From Streptomyces fungicidicus (GTDB taxonomy: Bacteria; Actinomycetota; Actinomycetes; Streptomycetales; Streptomycetaceae): 64,000 bases of DNA. Below are positions 1 to 16,305 of the stretch, piece after piece; position 1 is the stretch's first letter, and each line of letters starts with the position of its first letter. The stretch spans positions 6,382,501 to 6,446,500 of the forward strand of contig NZ_CP023407.1 of the NCBI RefSeq assembly GCF_003665435.1, given 5' to 3'. Below the pieces are notes generated by a model. It did no database searches. It was given only the letters and a program-made list of their open reading frames with translations, and was not told where the DNA came from. The translations under genes and the position numbers were made by a program.

Positions 1-2350
<2,350 letters not shown>

Positions 2351-2392
2351 CTCAGTTGCTCGCGTCCACTGTGTTGGTTCTGAAACCACGAA

Positions 2393-2422
2393 CAACCCCA
2401 TGTGCCACACATGGTGCGGTTG
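2393..2422 (+). other. 23S-5S spacer hairpin, probable processing site
   Basis: In the spacer between 23S and 5S, CAACC (2393-2397) pairs with GGTTG (2418-2422), and CCATGTG (2398-2404) pairs with CACATGG (2408-2414). GAAAC/GTTTC flanks can extend the stem. Such spacer stems are usually cut by RNase III during rRNA maturation. The pairing is seen in sequence; the processing role is inferred. Confidence 0.5.
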
Positions 2423-2435
2423 TCAGTTTCATAGT

Positions 2436-2554
2436 GTTTCGGTGGTCATAGCGTAGGGGAAACGCCCGGTTACATTCCGAACCCGGAAGCTAAGCCTTAC
2501 AGCGCCGATGGTACTGCAGGGGGGACCCTGTGGGAGAGTAGGACGCCGCCGAAC
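2436..2554 (+). rRNA. rrf: 5S ribosomal RNA
   Basis: This 119-nt block begins gtttcggtggtcatagcg and ends gacgccgccgaac, with the complementary termini typical of actinobacterial 5S. The conserved loop 'ttacattccgaacccggaag' sits at 2470-2489. It lies about 85 nt after the 23S end and directly before the rrn terminator, the standard Streptomyces rrn order. Confidence 0.96.
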
Positions 2555-2562
2555 AATCTTTC

Positions 2563-2608
2563 AAAAGGGTTGGTCCCCGAACTTCGGTTCGGGGACCAAC
2601 CCTTTTTT
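2563..2608 (+). terminator. rrn operon intrinsic terminator
   Basis: A perfect 19-20 bp stem (aaaagggttggtccccgaac, tetraloop ttcg, then the complement) is followed by a run of six T residues. This is a strong Rho-independent terminator closing the rRNA operon. Confidence 0.95.
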
Positions 2609-2654
2609 GTTCTGCGTCACTTGAAGTTCACGTTGCGCGACGAGCATCCCTGGC

Positions 2655-3332
2655 ATGGGTACTGCTGCACTGCTCAGGGCCGCCGGTGTCGGATTGGGTG
2701 ACGAGGTCGTCGTACCGGCCTTCGGCAACGTGGAAGTCGCCGAGGCCGTCGCGACGGCGGGAGCGCTGCCGGTGTTCGCCGACATAGATCCGGCGACGTA
2801 CTGCCTGGATCCGGCCGCGGTGGACGCGGCCCTGACTCCGCGGACGGCGGCCGTCGTTGCCGTACACCGCTTCGGACTGCCCGCCGACATCGGGACGTTG
2901 CACGCGCTCGGCCGGCGGCAGGGGCTGCTGGTACTGGAGCACGGCGAGTCCGAGGCGCCGTACGACGAGATAGCCCAGCGGCGCGAGCGGGCCGCGTTCC
3001 TCGACGCCAGGCTGAGGGGGGTGCGGACACCCGAAGGCGGCGTCGGGCACACCTACCAGCAGTACGTGGTGCGGGTACCGGGCAATGGCCGGCCCGACCG
3101 GGACGCCTTCGCACGGACCGTACGGAGCAAGGGCGTTGAATGCCGGGTGCCGGTGAAGACCCCTGTTCACCGGCTGCCCGACTTCCGGCGGTGCGTGTCC
3201 CTGCCCGAGACCGAGCGGGCCGCCGACGAGACACTCGCGCTTCCCGTGGACGCCTCGCTGACCAAGCGTGAGATGCAGCGGATCGCGGCCGCCTGCAATG
3301 CGCTGGGTGGACTGCTCCAGCCGGCCGGCTGA
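2655..3332 (+). CDS. Truncated DegT/DnrJ/EryC1/StrS-family aminotransferase homologue
   Basis: The protein (225 aa) matches the sugar aminotransferase family. Residues 1-90 carry the segment 'DEVVVPAFGNVEVAEAV...PVFADIDP', and the C-terminal half carries the family's 'TYQQYVVRVPG' and 'KGVECRVPVKTPVH' strands. Normal members are about 370-400 aa. Here the stretch between 'VLEHGE' (about residue 96) and 'RAAFLDARLRGV' (about 112) is very short, so the segment that normally holds the Schiff-base lysine and the Gly-rich loop is missing. The N-terminal helix region before the first Gly-rich strand is also absent; an in-frame stop lies a little upstream, so a much longer start is not available. 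I recall similar short homologues next to an rrn operon in other streptomycetes, which would argue for a fixed remnant or a moonlighting protein. Conventional PLP chemistry is unlikely. Confidence 0.75.
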   Translation: MGTAALLRAAGVGLGDEVVVPAFGNVEVAEAVATAGALPVFADIDPATYCLDPAAVDAALTPRTAAVVAVHRFGLPADIGTLHALGRRQGLLVLEHGESEAPYDEIAQRRERAAFLDARLRGVRTPEGGVGHTYQQYVVRVPGNGRPDRDAFARTVRSKGVECRVPVKTPVHRLPDFRRCVSLPETERAADETLALPVDASLTKREMQRIAAACNALGGLLQPAG

Positions 3333-3410
3333 GCGGCGTTTGGGAGCACGGGTCTGTTCAGGGTATGATCTATTCCGTTGCCGCGGGGGAAACCCCGCAG
3401 ACGGCAACAG

Positions 3411-3483
3411 GCCCCTATAGCTCAGTCGGTAGAGCGTCTCCATGGTAAGGAGAAGGTCAACGGTTCGATTCCGTTTGGGGGCT
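3411..3483 (+). tRNA. tRNA-Thr (anticodon GGT)
   Basis: This 73-nt cloverleaf has acceptor gcccta-type 5' strand GCCCCTA (3411-3417) pairing with TGGGGGC (3476-3482) and discriminator T. The D-arm is agctcagtcggtagagc. The anticodon stem TCTCC/GGAGA encloses loop ATGGTAA, giving anticodon GGT (codon ACC). The T-arm is cgg-ttcgatt-ccg. CCA is not encoded. Confidence 0.95.
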
Positions 3484-3490
3484 CGGACAG

Positions 3491-3520
3491 AAAGGCCCCG
3501 CCCATTCGGGCGGGGCCTTT
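3491..3520. terminator. Bidirectional terminator between tRNA-Thr and osaC
   Basis: AAAGGCCCCGCCC (3491-3503), loop ATTC, GGGCGGGGCCTTT. The stem is flanked by A on one side and T on the other, so it can serve the tRNA on the plus strand and osaC on the minus strand. Confidence 0.85.
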
Positions 3521-3544
3521 CTCATGTCCGCATCCCGGAGCCCG

Positions 3545-6298
3545 CTAGTCCGTGTGCAGGCCCGGTACGCGCATCGCCAGGATCGCCATGTCGTCGGACG
3601 GCGGCTCGGAGGCGAAGCGTTCCACGGCGCGCATGATGCGGGCCGCGACCGCGCCGGCCGTCAGGCCCGTGCACGTCGTCAGCACGTCGGCCAGGCCGTC
3701 GTCGCCCAGCATCCGGGGACCTTCACGGCGTTCGGTGACGCCGTCGGTGACACAGAGCAGGACGTCTCCGGGATCGAGCGTCACCGTCTGCTCGTACAGC
3801 TCCAGGTCCTCGATGACGCCGAGGAGGGGCTGCGGCTCCGCCGCCGGTTCGACCGTGCCGTCCTGGCGCAGACGGAGCGGGAGCGGATGGCCGGCGCAGA
3901 CCACCCTCAGTTCCGCGCTGCCGTCCTCCTGCGGGCGCATCTCGCCGTACAGGAGGGTGAGGAAGCGGCTGCGGGCGCCCTCGTCGAGGATCGCCGAGTT
4001 GAGGCGCTCAAGGACCGCCGGGCCGCTGAGGCCCTCCCGGGCCAGCAGCCGGAGCGCGTGCCGGGCGAGGCCGGTGACGGCCGCCGCGTTGGGTCCGGTG
4101 CCGCAGACGTCGCCGATGGCGAAGCCGTAGGCGCCGTCGCTGATCGGGAAGAGGTCGTAGAAGTCGCCGCCCACCTCGTTGCCCTCGCCGGCCGCGCGGT
4201 AGATGACCTCGACCTCGACGCCCTCGACCGTCGGGAGCTCGGGCGGCAGGAGGCTGCGCTGGAGGGACTGGCTGATGGCGGTGCGCTCGGAGTAGAGGCG
4301 CGCGTTGTCCAGGGCCAGCGCGGCCCGCCGGGAGAGGTCCTCGGCGAGCTCCAGGATCTCCTGGCGGAAGTGCTCGTCGGTCGGCTTGCCGAGCGTCAGC
4401 ATGCCGATGACGCGGTTGCGGGCGACCAGCGGAAGGACCACGGTCTCGCCGCCGACCGCGGAGGCCGTGGCGAGGGTCGGGCCGATGCCCGGGGTGACCT
4501 GCCGTGTCGGGCCGCCGCTCAGGCCGAGGCTGCGCATGGAGGTCCGCAGGGCCGCCTGGTGGGCGAGCTCCGCGGGGGCCGACCAGACGCGGGCGCCCGG
4601 GGTGGGGACCGGGTCCGGCGGGGCGATCTTCGACAGCAGCGACTTGATGCCGTCGATCAGCTCCTCGTCCTCGTGCAGCACGTAGGACAGATACGGCTCG
4701 GAGGCCTGGTCGGCGATCGTGTAGACGGCGCACCAGGTGGCGAGGGTCGGCACCGTCATCTGGGCCATCAGGGCGAGGGTCTGGTCCCGGTCCAGGGTGC
4801 CGGCCAGCAGGTCGGACGCCTCGACCAGGAAGCTGAGCGAGCCCCGGCGCAGGCGCTCCAGTTCGCCCAGCCGGGCCGACTCGACGGCGAGCGCGATACG
4901 GTCCGCCGCGAACTGCAGGCGCAGCGCCTCCTCGTTGGAGTATCTGCCGGGCGCCTCCGCGGCGACGCCGAGCGAGCCCGTTAGACGGCCCTCGACCTTC
5001 AGCGGGACGGTGACCACCGAGCGCATGCCGGTGCTGTTGAGGAGGGGGACAGCGCCAGGGACGGCGGTGAGGTCCTCGTGGACGGCCGGCATACGGGCGG
5101 AGCCGTAGCGGCCGGGGCCAGCCTCGACGGGGACGCGGGCGAAGCGCTGGCGGGCCGAGGGCAGGCCGGTGGAGGCGCGGACCTCCAGTTCCGTCTCGTC
5201 GTCGGTGGCGAGGAGCAGGAAGGCGGAGTCGCCGTCGAGCATGTCGCGGGCGCGTTCCACCGTGCGCTGGAGCAGCCCGTCGAGGTCGTCGGGCGCGGGG
5301 GAGCCGATGAACACCTCGAAGGGGTCGGCGCTCTGGCCGTCCGAGGTGCCGCCGTGGTCGGTCGCCGGGACGCGCAGCGGGGTCTGCAGGACCGCCCGTT
5401 CGTGGTCGCGCACCAGGAGGCAGACCGTTGACGGCTCGCCGTCGGTGTCGCGGACCCGCAGGTGGGAGGCGTACACGGGGATGACGCGGCCGTTGGCGCC
5501 GCGGATGCCGTAGCTGCCCTCCCAGCGGGAGAGCCGGAGGGCGTCGGCGATGCCGGTGCCGGTGCCCGGGGTGTGCGGCCAGGCCGCCAGATCGGTGAGC
5601 GGTTTGCCGGTGACCTGCTCGGCGGTGTAGCCGAAGAGCTCCTCCGCGTCCTCGTTCCAGGCGGTGAGGGAGCCGGACCGGTCGATCTGGACGACGGCGA
5701 CCCGGACCCGGGTGTCGGCGAGCGGGAGGAGGTGGGCAGGCAGGGCGGGGCCGGCGGCGCGGGTGCCGACCGGGCGTTCGGGAAGGTCGAGGTGGAACCA
5801 GACGGTCTTGTGGGTGGGGGTGTAGTCCACGCCCCAGTGGCCTGCCAGGGCCGCGCACAGCTGGAGCCCGCGGCCTCCCTCGCGGTCGGGGCTGCCCATG
5901 GTGACGGCGGAGCCCTGGAGCGGGATCTCGCGCTCCGGATACCGGTCGGCCACCTCGATCCGTACGCCGTCCTCGCTGCGCAGGCAGAGCAGGTCGGCGG
6001 AGGTGCCGGCGTGGACCACGGCGTTGGTCACCAGTTCGCTGGTGAGAACCACCGCGTCGTCGACGATGTCACCGAAGCCCCAGCCCTGGAGGGTGTCACG
6101 GACGAAGGACCGGGCGGTCGCGACGGATCGCCCGACGGGCTCGAAGCTGGCGGCCGCGCGGGCGGTGATCACAGAACTCCTCGACCGGTTCTCGACAGGC
6201 ATGGCTTCCTGGCCGACCGGCTCGTGCCGTGGGTGCGGCAGGCCGTCAGTCGGCCGTTGGTCCGGGGGCTGCTCCCCCGGGATCAGTCCGGTGGTCAT
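3545..6298 (-). CDS. osaC: OsaC-like multidomain regulator: HATPase, PAS, GAF, GAF, PP2C/SpoIIE phosphatase
   Basis: The protein (917 aa) shows these domains in order: an RsbW-like ATPase (about 45-165, N-box ELVTNAVVHA and GRGLQL loop); a PAS domain (about 199-305, 'SGSLTAWNEDAEELFGYTAEQV'-type core); two GAF-like regions (about 338-490 and 490-669); and a PP2C/SpoIIE phosphatase (about 686-917) with metal-site motifs GGDFYD, IGDVCGTG and DDMAIL. It therefore combines an anti-sigma kinase module with an anti-anti-sigma phosphatase. In S. coelicolor the gene at this position, OsaC, is reported to modulate the osmotic stress sigma factor SigB; that role is transferred here by synteny and domain order. 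It is divergent from osaA across a 415-nt gap. The 6298 start has GGAGGG 11 nt upstream; ATG at 6202 (MPVENR...) is a fair alternative that would still leave the ATPase complete. Confidence 0.9.
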   Translation of the reverse strand: MTTGLIPGEQPPDQRPTDGLPHPRHEPVGQEAMPVENRSRSSVITARAAASFEPVGRSVATARSFVRDTLQGWGFGDIVDDAVVLTSELVTNAVVHAGTSADLLCLRSEDGVRIEVADRYPEREIPLQGSAVTMGSPDREGGRGLQLCAALAGHWGVDYTPTHKTVWFHLDLPERPVGTRAAGPALPAHLLPLADTRVRVAVVQIDRSGSLTAWNEDAEELFGYTAEQVTGKPLTDLAAWPHTPGTGTGIADALRLSRWEGSYGIRGANGRVIPVYASHLRVRDTDGEPSTVCLLVRDHERAVLQTPLRVPATDHGGTSDGQSADPFEVFIGSPAPDDLDGLLQRTVERARDMLDGDSAFLLLATDDETELEVRASTGLPSARQRFARVPVEAGPGRYGSARMPAVHEDLTAVPGAVPLLNSTGMRSVVTVPLKVEGRLTGSLGVAAEAPGRYSNEEALRLQFAADRIALAVESARLGELERLRRGSLSFLVEASDLLAGTLDRDQTLALMAQMTVPTLATWCAVYTIADQASEPYLSYVLHEDEELIDGIKSLLSKIAPPDPVPTPGARVWSAPAELAHQAALRTSMRSLGLSGGPTRQVTPGIGPTLATASAVGGETVVLPLVARNRVIGMLTLGKPTDEHFRQEILELAEDLSRRAALALDNARLYSERTAISQSLQRSLLPPELPTVEGVEVEVIYRAAGEGNEVGGDFYDLFPISDGAYGFAIGDVCGTGPNAAAVTGLARHALRLLAREGLSGPAVLERLNSAILDEGARSRFLTLLYGEMRPQEDGSAELRVVCAGHPLPLRLRQDGTVEPAAEPQPLLGVIEDLELYEQTVTLDPGDVLLCVTDGVTERREGPRMLGDDGLADVLTTCTGLTAGAVAARIMRAVERFASEPPSDDMAILAMRVPGLHTD

Positions 6299-6713
6299 GT
6301 GTGCGGCCGCCCTCCGATGCCCGCTCGTTCCCGTGCCACCGCCCAGGCCGGGCGGACCGGCGTGGCTGGACAGCCGGATGCAAGGTTACTTACCTTCGCG
6401 GTCCGAGCGGATGCCGGTCTGCTGTGTTTCCGTCCGGAGGGTGGCTGCCTTCCGGCGGGTGTGCGGACGATGTGCGAAGCTGCCGAACTGTTATGGCCTG
6501 GTTCGGCGGGGGTGAAACACTGGGCAGGCTTGTTGTGAAGGTCCGGCCAGGCAGTGTGCCGTGCGCGCCTGGTGGGCAGCAGCCCCCTGGCGGCGCCTCG
6601 GAGCGGCGGGCAGAAAATCGCAGTAGTACAGGAACAGCACGGCGGTAACGGGCACGCCCCTGGCGGCGGGCCCGGGCACAGCGGTAACGGTCGACCCCTG
6701 CGGGAGGGACACA
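6299..6713. promoter_or_regulatory. Divergent osaC-osaA control region (415 nt)
   Basis: No gene is supported here. The stretch holds the 5' regions of two divergently transcribed genes. A short inverted repeat, AAGGT-tactt-ACCTT, lies at 6382-6396 in an AT-richer patch. I could not fit a confident -35/-10 pair or a SigB-type promoter. The GTG start of osaA has gggaggg 6-7 nt upstream. Confidence 0.5.
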
Positions 6714-12179
<5,466 letters not shown>

Positions 12180-12486
12180 GACCGGGGTCCGGAGAGCGCG
12201 CGGAGGTGACGGGAGGCTTCGGTGTTCACGCGCTGTTGCTGACGCGGTGCGCGCGAAGTCGTGTAGAAGTACGGGATTCGGGGAACCTTCTGTTCTCCCG
12301 CCGCGTTTCTGCTATGTGCACAGTGACATCGCGGTGACAGGGTGTGGCGACAGGCGGGGTGCGGCTACGATGACCGGCACAAGGACGGGCGGCGCAAGGG
12401 AGTCGTCCCCTGGGGCGGTACCCACGGGTGCGGACCCAGGTCCTGCGGACAGGGGAGGCCCCAAGCCGGGGCGAGGAGGGCGGGCC
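12180..12486 (+). promoter_or_regulatory. osaA-osaB intergenic region (307 nt)
   Basis: No further gene is supported. The centre (about 12255-12330) is less GC-rich than its surroundings and is the likely place for an osaB promoter separate from osaA read-through, but I cannot assign -35/-10 boxes. An in-frame extension of osaB back to 12247 is possible by codons. It is rejected because the ATG at 12487 has its own gaggagg and begins exactly at the receiver domain. Confidence 0.4.
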
Positions 12487-13164
12487 ATGGTGCAGAAGGC
12501 CAAGATCCTCCTGGTCGATGACCGGCCGGAGAATCTGCTCGCGCTGGAGGCGATCCTCTCGGCGCTCGATCAGACGCTGGTGCGGGCATCGTCCGGGGAG
12601 GAAGCGCTCAAAGCGCTGCTGACGGACGACTTCGCGGTCATTCTGCTGGACGTCCAGATGCCGGGCATGGACGGTTTCGAGACCGCGGCCCACATCAAGC
12701 GGCGGGAACGCACCCGGGACATCCCGATCATCTTCCTCACCGCGATCAACCACGGTTCGCACCACACGTTCCGGGGCTACGCGGCGGGTGCGGTCGACTA
12801 CATCTCGAAGCCGTTCGACCCGTGGGTGCTGCGCGCGAAGGTCTCGGTCTTCGTCGAGCTGTACATGAAGAACTGCCAGCTGCGGGAGCAGGCGGCGCTG
12901 CTGCGGCTCCAGTTGGACGGCGGCGAGAAGGACGATGCCGAGGCAGGCGACTCGGCGGGGCTGCTCGCCGAGCTGTCGGCGCGGCTCGCGGCCGTCGAGG
13001 AGCAGGCCGAGGCGCTGACCAAGCAGCTCAACGACGAGTCGACGGACGCGGCCGCGGTGGCCACGGCGGCTCATCTGGAGCGCAAGCTCACGGGGTTGCG
13101 GCGGGCGCTGGACGCCCTGGAGCCCGGGACCGGCAGCGCGTCGTCGGTGCCGTCGCAGAACTGA
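12487..13164 (+). CDS. osaB: OsaB: receiver/coiled-coil response regulator without DNA-binding domain
   Basis: The protein (225 aa) has an N-terminal receiver (about 5-125): KILLVDDRPENL, phospho-acceptor in ILLDVQMPGMDGFE and switch lysine in DYISKPFDP. This is followed by a C-terminal region (about 130-215) rich in Ala, Glu and Leu heptads (LLAELSARLAAVEEQAEAL), predicted to be coiled coil. No helix-turn-helix output is visible, so the output is probably protein-protein. It lies 307 nt after osaA on the same strand, and the pair is the OsaAB system needed for osmoadaptation in S. coelicolor. ATG 12487 is preceded by gaggaggg and starts at the domain boundary. Confidence 0.9.
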   Translation: MVQKAKILLVDDRPENLLALEAILSALDQTLVRASSGEEALKALLTDDFAVILLDVQMPGMDGFETAAHIKRRERTRDIPIIFLTAINHGSHHTFRGYAAGAVDYISKPFDPWVLRAKVSVFVELYMKNCQLREQAALLRLQLDGGEKDDAEAGDSAGLLAELSARLAAVEEQAEALTKQLNDESTDAAAVATAAHLERKLTGLRRALDALEPGTGSASSVPSQN

Positions 13165-13320
13165 CGCCGGACGCAAGGGGATTGGCCTTACGCCCGCTGC
13201 CCGGGAACGGTGAGACCGCATCAACTGCGGGTCAACTTCACGCCCCAACGGAAGCGACACGAACGGGTGAAGCGTCCGTCACGCGTGTCCCGCGCCGCCT
13301 CCGAAGGTAACCTCACACCC

Positions 13321-16053
13321 ATGGCCTCACGTCCCTCCGCAGCCAAGAAGCCGCCCGCGAAGAAGGCAGCCGCTTCCGCGAAGGCTCCGGCGAGGAAGGC
13401 CGCTGCCAGGAAACCCCCCGCGAAGAAGGCTCCCGCCAAGAGGGCGCCGGCGAAGAGGCCCGCGCCCGCGCCGGCCCCGAATCCGACCAGCGCCGTGTAC
13501 CGGTTCGCGCGCGCCCTCTGGCTGGGCCTCGCGCACGCCGTCGGCGCCGTCTTCCGCGGCATAGGGCAGGGCGCCAGGAACCTCGACCCCGCGCACCGCA
13601 AGGACGGCGTCGCGCTGCTGCTGCTCGCCGTGGCCCTGATCGTCGCCGCCGGCACCTGGGCCGACCCCCAGGGTCCCGTCGGCGACCTCGTGGAGATCCT
13701 GGTCACCGGTGCCTTCGGCCGGCTCGACCTGCTGGTGCCGATCCTGGTCGCGGTCATCGCCGTACGGCTGATCCGGCACCCGGAGAAGCCGGAGGCCAAC
13801 GGACGCATCGTCATCGGCCTGTCCGCGCTCGTCGTCGGCGTGCTCGGGCAGATCCACATCGGCTGCGGCTCGCCCGCGCGCGGTGAAGGCATGCAGGCGA
13901 TAAGGGACGCCGGCGGACTCATCGGCTGGGGCGCGGCCACCCCGCTGTCGTCCACCATGACCGACGTGCTCGCCGTGCCGCTGCTGGTGCTGCTCACCGT
14001 CTTCGGCCTGCTGGTCGTCACCGCCACCCCGGTCAACGCCATCCCGCAGCGGCTGCGGCAGCTCGGCGTGCGGCTCGGACTCGTCCGGGAGCCGGAGCCG
14101 GAGGAGTTCGGCGGGGACGACGAGCGCTACGAGCAGCAGTGGCGCGACGCGCTGCCCGCGGACGGCCGCAGGCGGCGCCCGGCGCCCGACGAGTACGACC
14201 CCGACGGCGTCGAGCAGGAGGCGCCGACCCGGCGTCGGGGCCGCCCCCGCCGGTCCGCGGCGCCGCAGCCCGACATGAACCGGCCCATGGACGCCGTGGA
14301 CGTGGCCGCCGCCGCGGCCGCCGCGCTCGACGGCGCCGTGCTGCACGGGATGCCGCCCTCGCCGGTCGTCGCCGACCTGACCCAGGGCGTGAGCACCGGC
14401 GACCGCGAGCCGACCACACCGACGCCGGTCCCGGCCGCCCGCCCGCAGCCGGAGAAGCCGAAGGCGGACAAGCCGCAGCAGCAGAAGCCGCCGGCCGGCG
14501 TCCTGGACATGACCAAGAAGCCGCCCCGCGAGCCCCGCGACCTGCCCGCCCGCGCGGAGCAGCTGCAGCTCTCCGGCGACATCACCTACTCCCTGCCCTC
14601 ACTCGACCTGCTCACCCGCGGCGGCCCGGGCAAGGCGCGCAGCGCCGCCAACGACGCCATCGTCGACGCCCTGCGGAAGGTGTTCACCGAGTTCAAGGTG
14701 GACGCCGCTGTCACCGGCTTCACCCGCGGCCCGACGGTCACCCGCTACGTCGTGGAGCTCGGCCCGGCCGTGAAGGTCGAGCGGGTGACCGCGCTGACCA
14801 AGAACATCGCGTACGCCGTCGCCAGCCCGGACGTGCGGATCATCAGCCCGATCCCCGGCAAGTCCGCCGTCGGCATCGAGATCCCGAACACCGACCGGGA
14901 GATGGTCAACCTCGGTGACGTCCTGCGGCTCGCGGAGTCCGCCGAGGACGACGACCCGATGCTGGTCGCCTTCGGCAAGGACGTCGAGGGCGGCTACGTC
15001 ATGGACTCGCTGGCCAAGATGCCGCACATGCTGGTCGCCGGCGCCACCGGCTCCGGAAAGTCGTCCTGCATCAACTGCCTGATCACGTCGATCATGATGC
15101 GGGCGACCCCTGAGGACGTCCGGATGATCCTGGTCGACCCCAAGCGGGTGGAGCTGACGGCGTACGAGGGCATCCCGCACCTCATCACGCCGATCATCAC
15201 CAACCCCAAGCGGGCCGCCGAGGCGCTGCAGTGGGTCGTGCGCGAGATGGACCTGCGCTACGACGACCTGGCCGCCTACGGCTACCGGCACATCGACGAC
15301 TTCAACCGCGCGGTGCGTGAGGGCAAGGCCAAGCCGCCCGAGGGCAGCGAGCGCGAACTCCACCCGTACCCGTACCTGCTGGTGATCGTCGACGAGCTGG
15401 CCGACCTGATGATGGTCGCCCCGCGCGACGTCGAGGACGCCATCGTGCGGATCACGCAGCTCGCGCGGGCGGCCGGAATCCATCTGGTGCTCGCCACCCA
15501 GCGGCCGTCGGTCGACGTGGTCACCGGTCTGATCAAGGCGAACGTGCCGTCGCGGCTGGCGTTCGCCACCTCCTCGCTCGCGGACTCGCGCGTCATCCTG
15601 GACCAGCCCGGCGCCGAGAAGCTGATCGGCAAGGGCGACGGCCTGTTCCTGCCGATGGGCGCGAACAAGCCGACGCGTATGCAGGGCGCGTTCGTGACCG
15701 AGGAGGAGGTCGCGGCCGTCGTCCAGCACTGCAAGGACCAGATGGCGCCTGTGTTCCGGGACGACGTCACCGTCGGGTCCAAGCAGAAGAAGGAGATCGA
15801 CGAGGACATCGGCGACGACCTCGACCTGCTGTGCCAGGCGGCCGAGCTGGTCGTCTCCACCCAGTTCGGGTCGACGTCCATGCTCCAGCGCAAGCTGCGC
15901 GTCGGCTTCGCCAAGGCGGGCCGGCTGATGGACCTCATGGAGTCCCGGAACATCGTCGGACCGAGCGAGGGTTCGAAGGCTCGTGACGTTCTTGTGAAGC
16001 CTGACGAACTGGATGGCGTGCTCGCCCTGATCCGGGGGGAGTCTGAAGGGTAG
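13321..16053 (+). CDS. ftsK: DNA translocase FtsK
   Basis: The protein (910 aa) pumps chromosomal DNA at the septum, here during sporulation septation. Residues 1-60 are an Ala/Lys/Pro-rich basic tail of repeated KKPPAKKA-type blocks. Four membrane segments follow (about 97-115, 137-152, 163-180, 216-237), then an acidic/Pro-rich linker (about 255-400). The RecA-like motor is at about 430-820, with Walker A GATGSGKSS (Lys580) and Walker B VIVDELADLM. The C-terminal gamma winged helix (about 835-900, TSMLQRKLRVGFAKAGRLMD) reads polar KOPS-type sequences. The ATG at 13321 begins the basic tail; an in-frame extension to 13210 exists but has no better ribosome site. It sits 156 nt after osaB. Confidence 0.95.
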   Translation: MASRPSAAKKPPAKKAAASAKAPARKAAARKPPAKKAPAKRAPAKRPAPAPAPNPTSAVYRFARALWLGLAHAVGAVFRGIGQGARNLDPAHRKDGVALLLLAVALIVAAGTWADPQGPVGDLVEILVTGAFGRLDLLVPILVAVIAVRLIRHPEKPEANGRIVIGLSALVVGVLGQIHIGCGSPARGEGMQAIRDAGGLIGWGAATPLSSTMTDVLAVPLLVLLTVFGLLVVTATPVNAIPQRLRQLGVRLGLVREPEPEEFGGDDERYEQQWRDALPADGRRRRPAPDEYDPDGVEQEAPTRRRGRPRRSAAPQPDMNRPMDAVDVAAAAAAALDGAVLHGMPPSPVVADLTQGVSTGDREPTTPTPVPAARPQPEKPKADKPQQQKPPAGVLDMTKKPPREPRDLPARAEQLQLSGDITYSLPSLDLLTRGGPGKARSAANDAIVDALRKVFTEFKVDAAVTGFTRGPTVTRYVVELGPAVKVERVTALTKNIAYAVASPDVRIISPIPGKSAVGIEIPNTDREMVNLGDVLRLAESAEDDDPMLVAFGKDVEGGYVMDSLAKMPHMLVAGATGSGKSSCINCLITSIMMRATPEDVRMILVDPKRVELTAYEGIPHLITPIITNPKRAAEALQWVVREMDLRYDDLAAYGYRHIDDFNRAVREGKAKPPEGSERELHPYPYLLVIVDELADLMMVAPRDVEDAIVRITQLARAAGIHLVLATQRPSVDVVTGLIKANVPSRLAFATSSLADSRVILDQPGAEKLIGKGDGLFLPMGANKPTRMQGAFVTEEEVAAVVQHCKDQMAPVFRDDVTVGSKQKKEIDEDIGDDLDLLCQAAELVVSTQFGSTSMLQRKLRVGFAKAGRLMDLMESRNIVGPSEGSKARDVLVKPDELDGVLALIRGESEG

Positions 16054-16305
16054 GCGTACGGGAGGCGGCCGGCGTCCCGGTTCACCCGGGTGGCCGATCG
16101 TGACCCAGCCGTGAGGGATCATTGAGCAACCGTTTCCCGCCGGCGTACGTCAAGTTCAGGGAAGCACCACAACGCAGGTCCACCACCGGGATGTCGGGCC
16201 ATTCCGATGGCGTACAAAGTCCGACCGCCCGGTTGCCCCACCCTCTTGTACCCCTCCTAGACTGAATCTCCAGCACAGGCGGCTACACGCTCGAAAGGCG
16301 CCCCC

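Noticed and set aside
12247..12486. Longer in-frame N-terminus for osaB (80 more residues)
   Set aside because: The extension is Gly/Arg-rich and without family similarity, and ATG 12487 has a good ribosome site exactly at the receiver domain.
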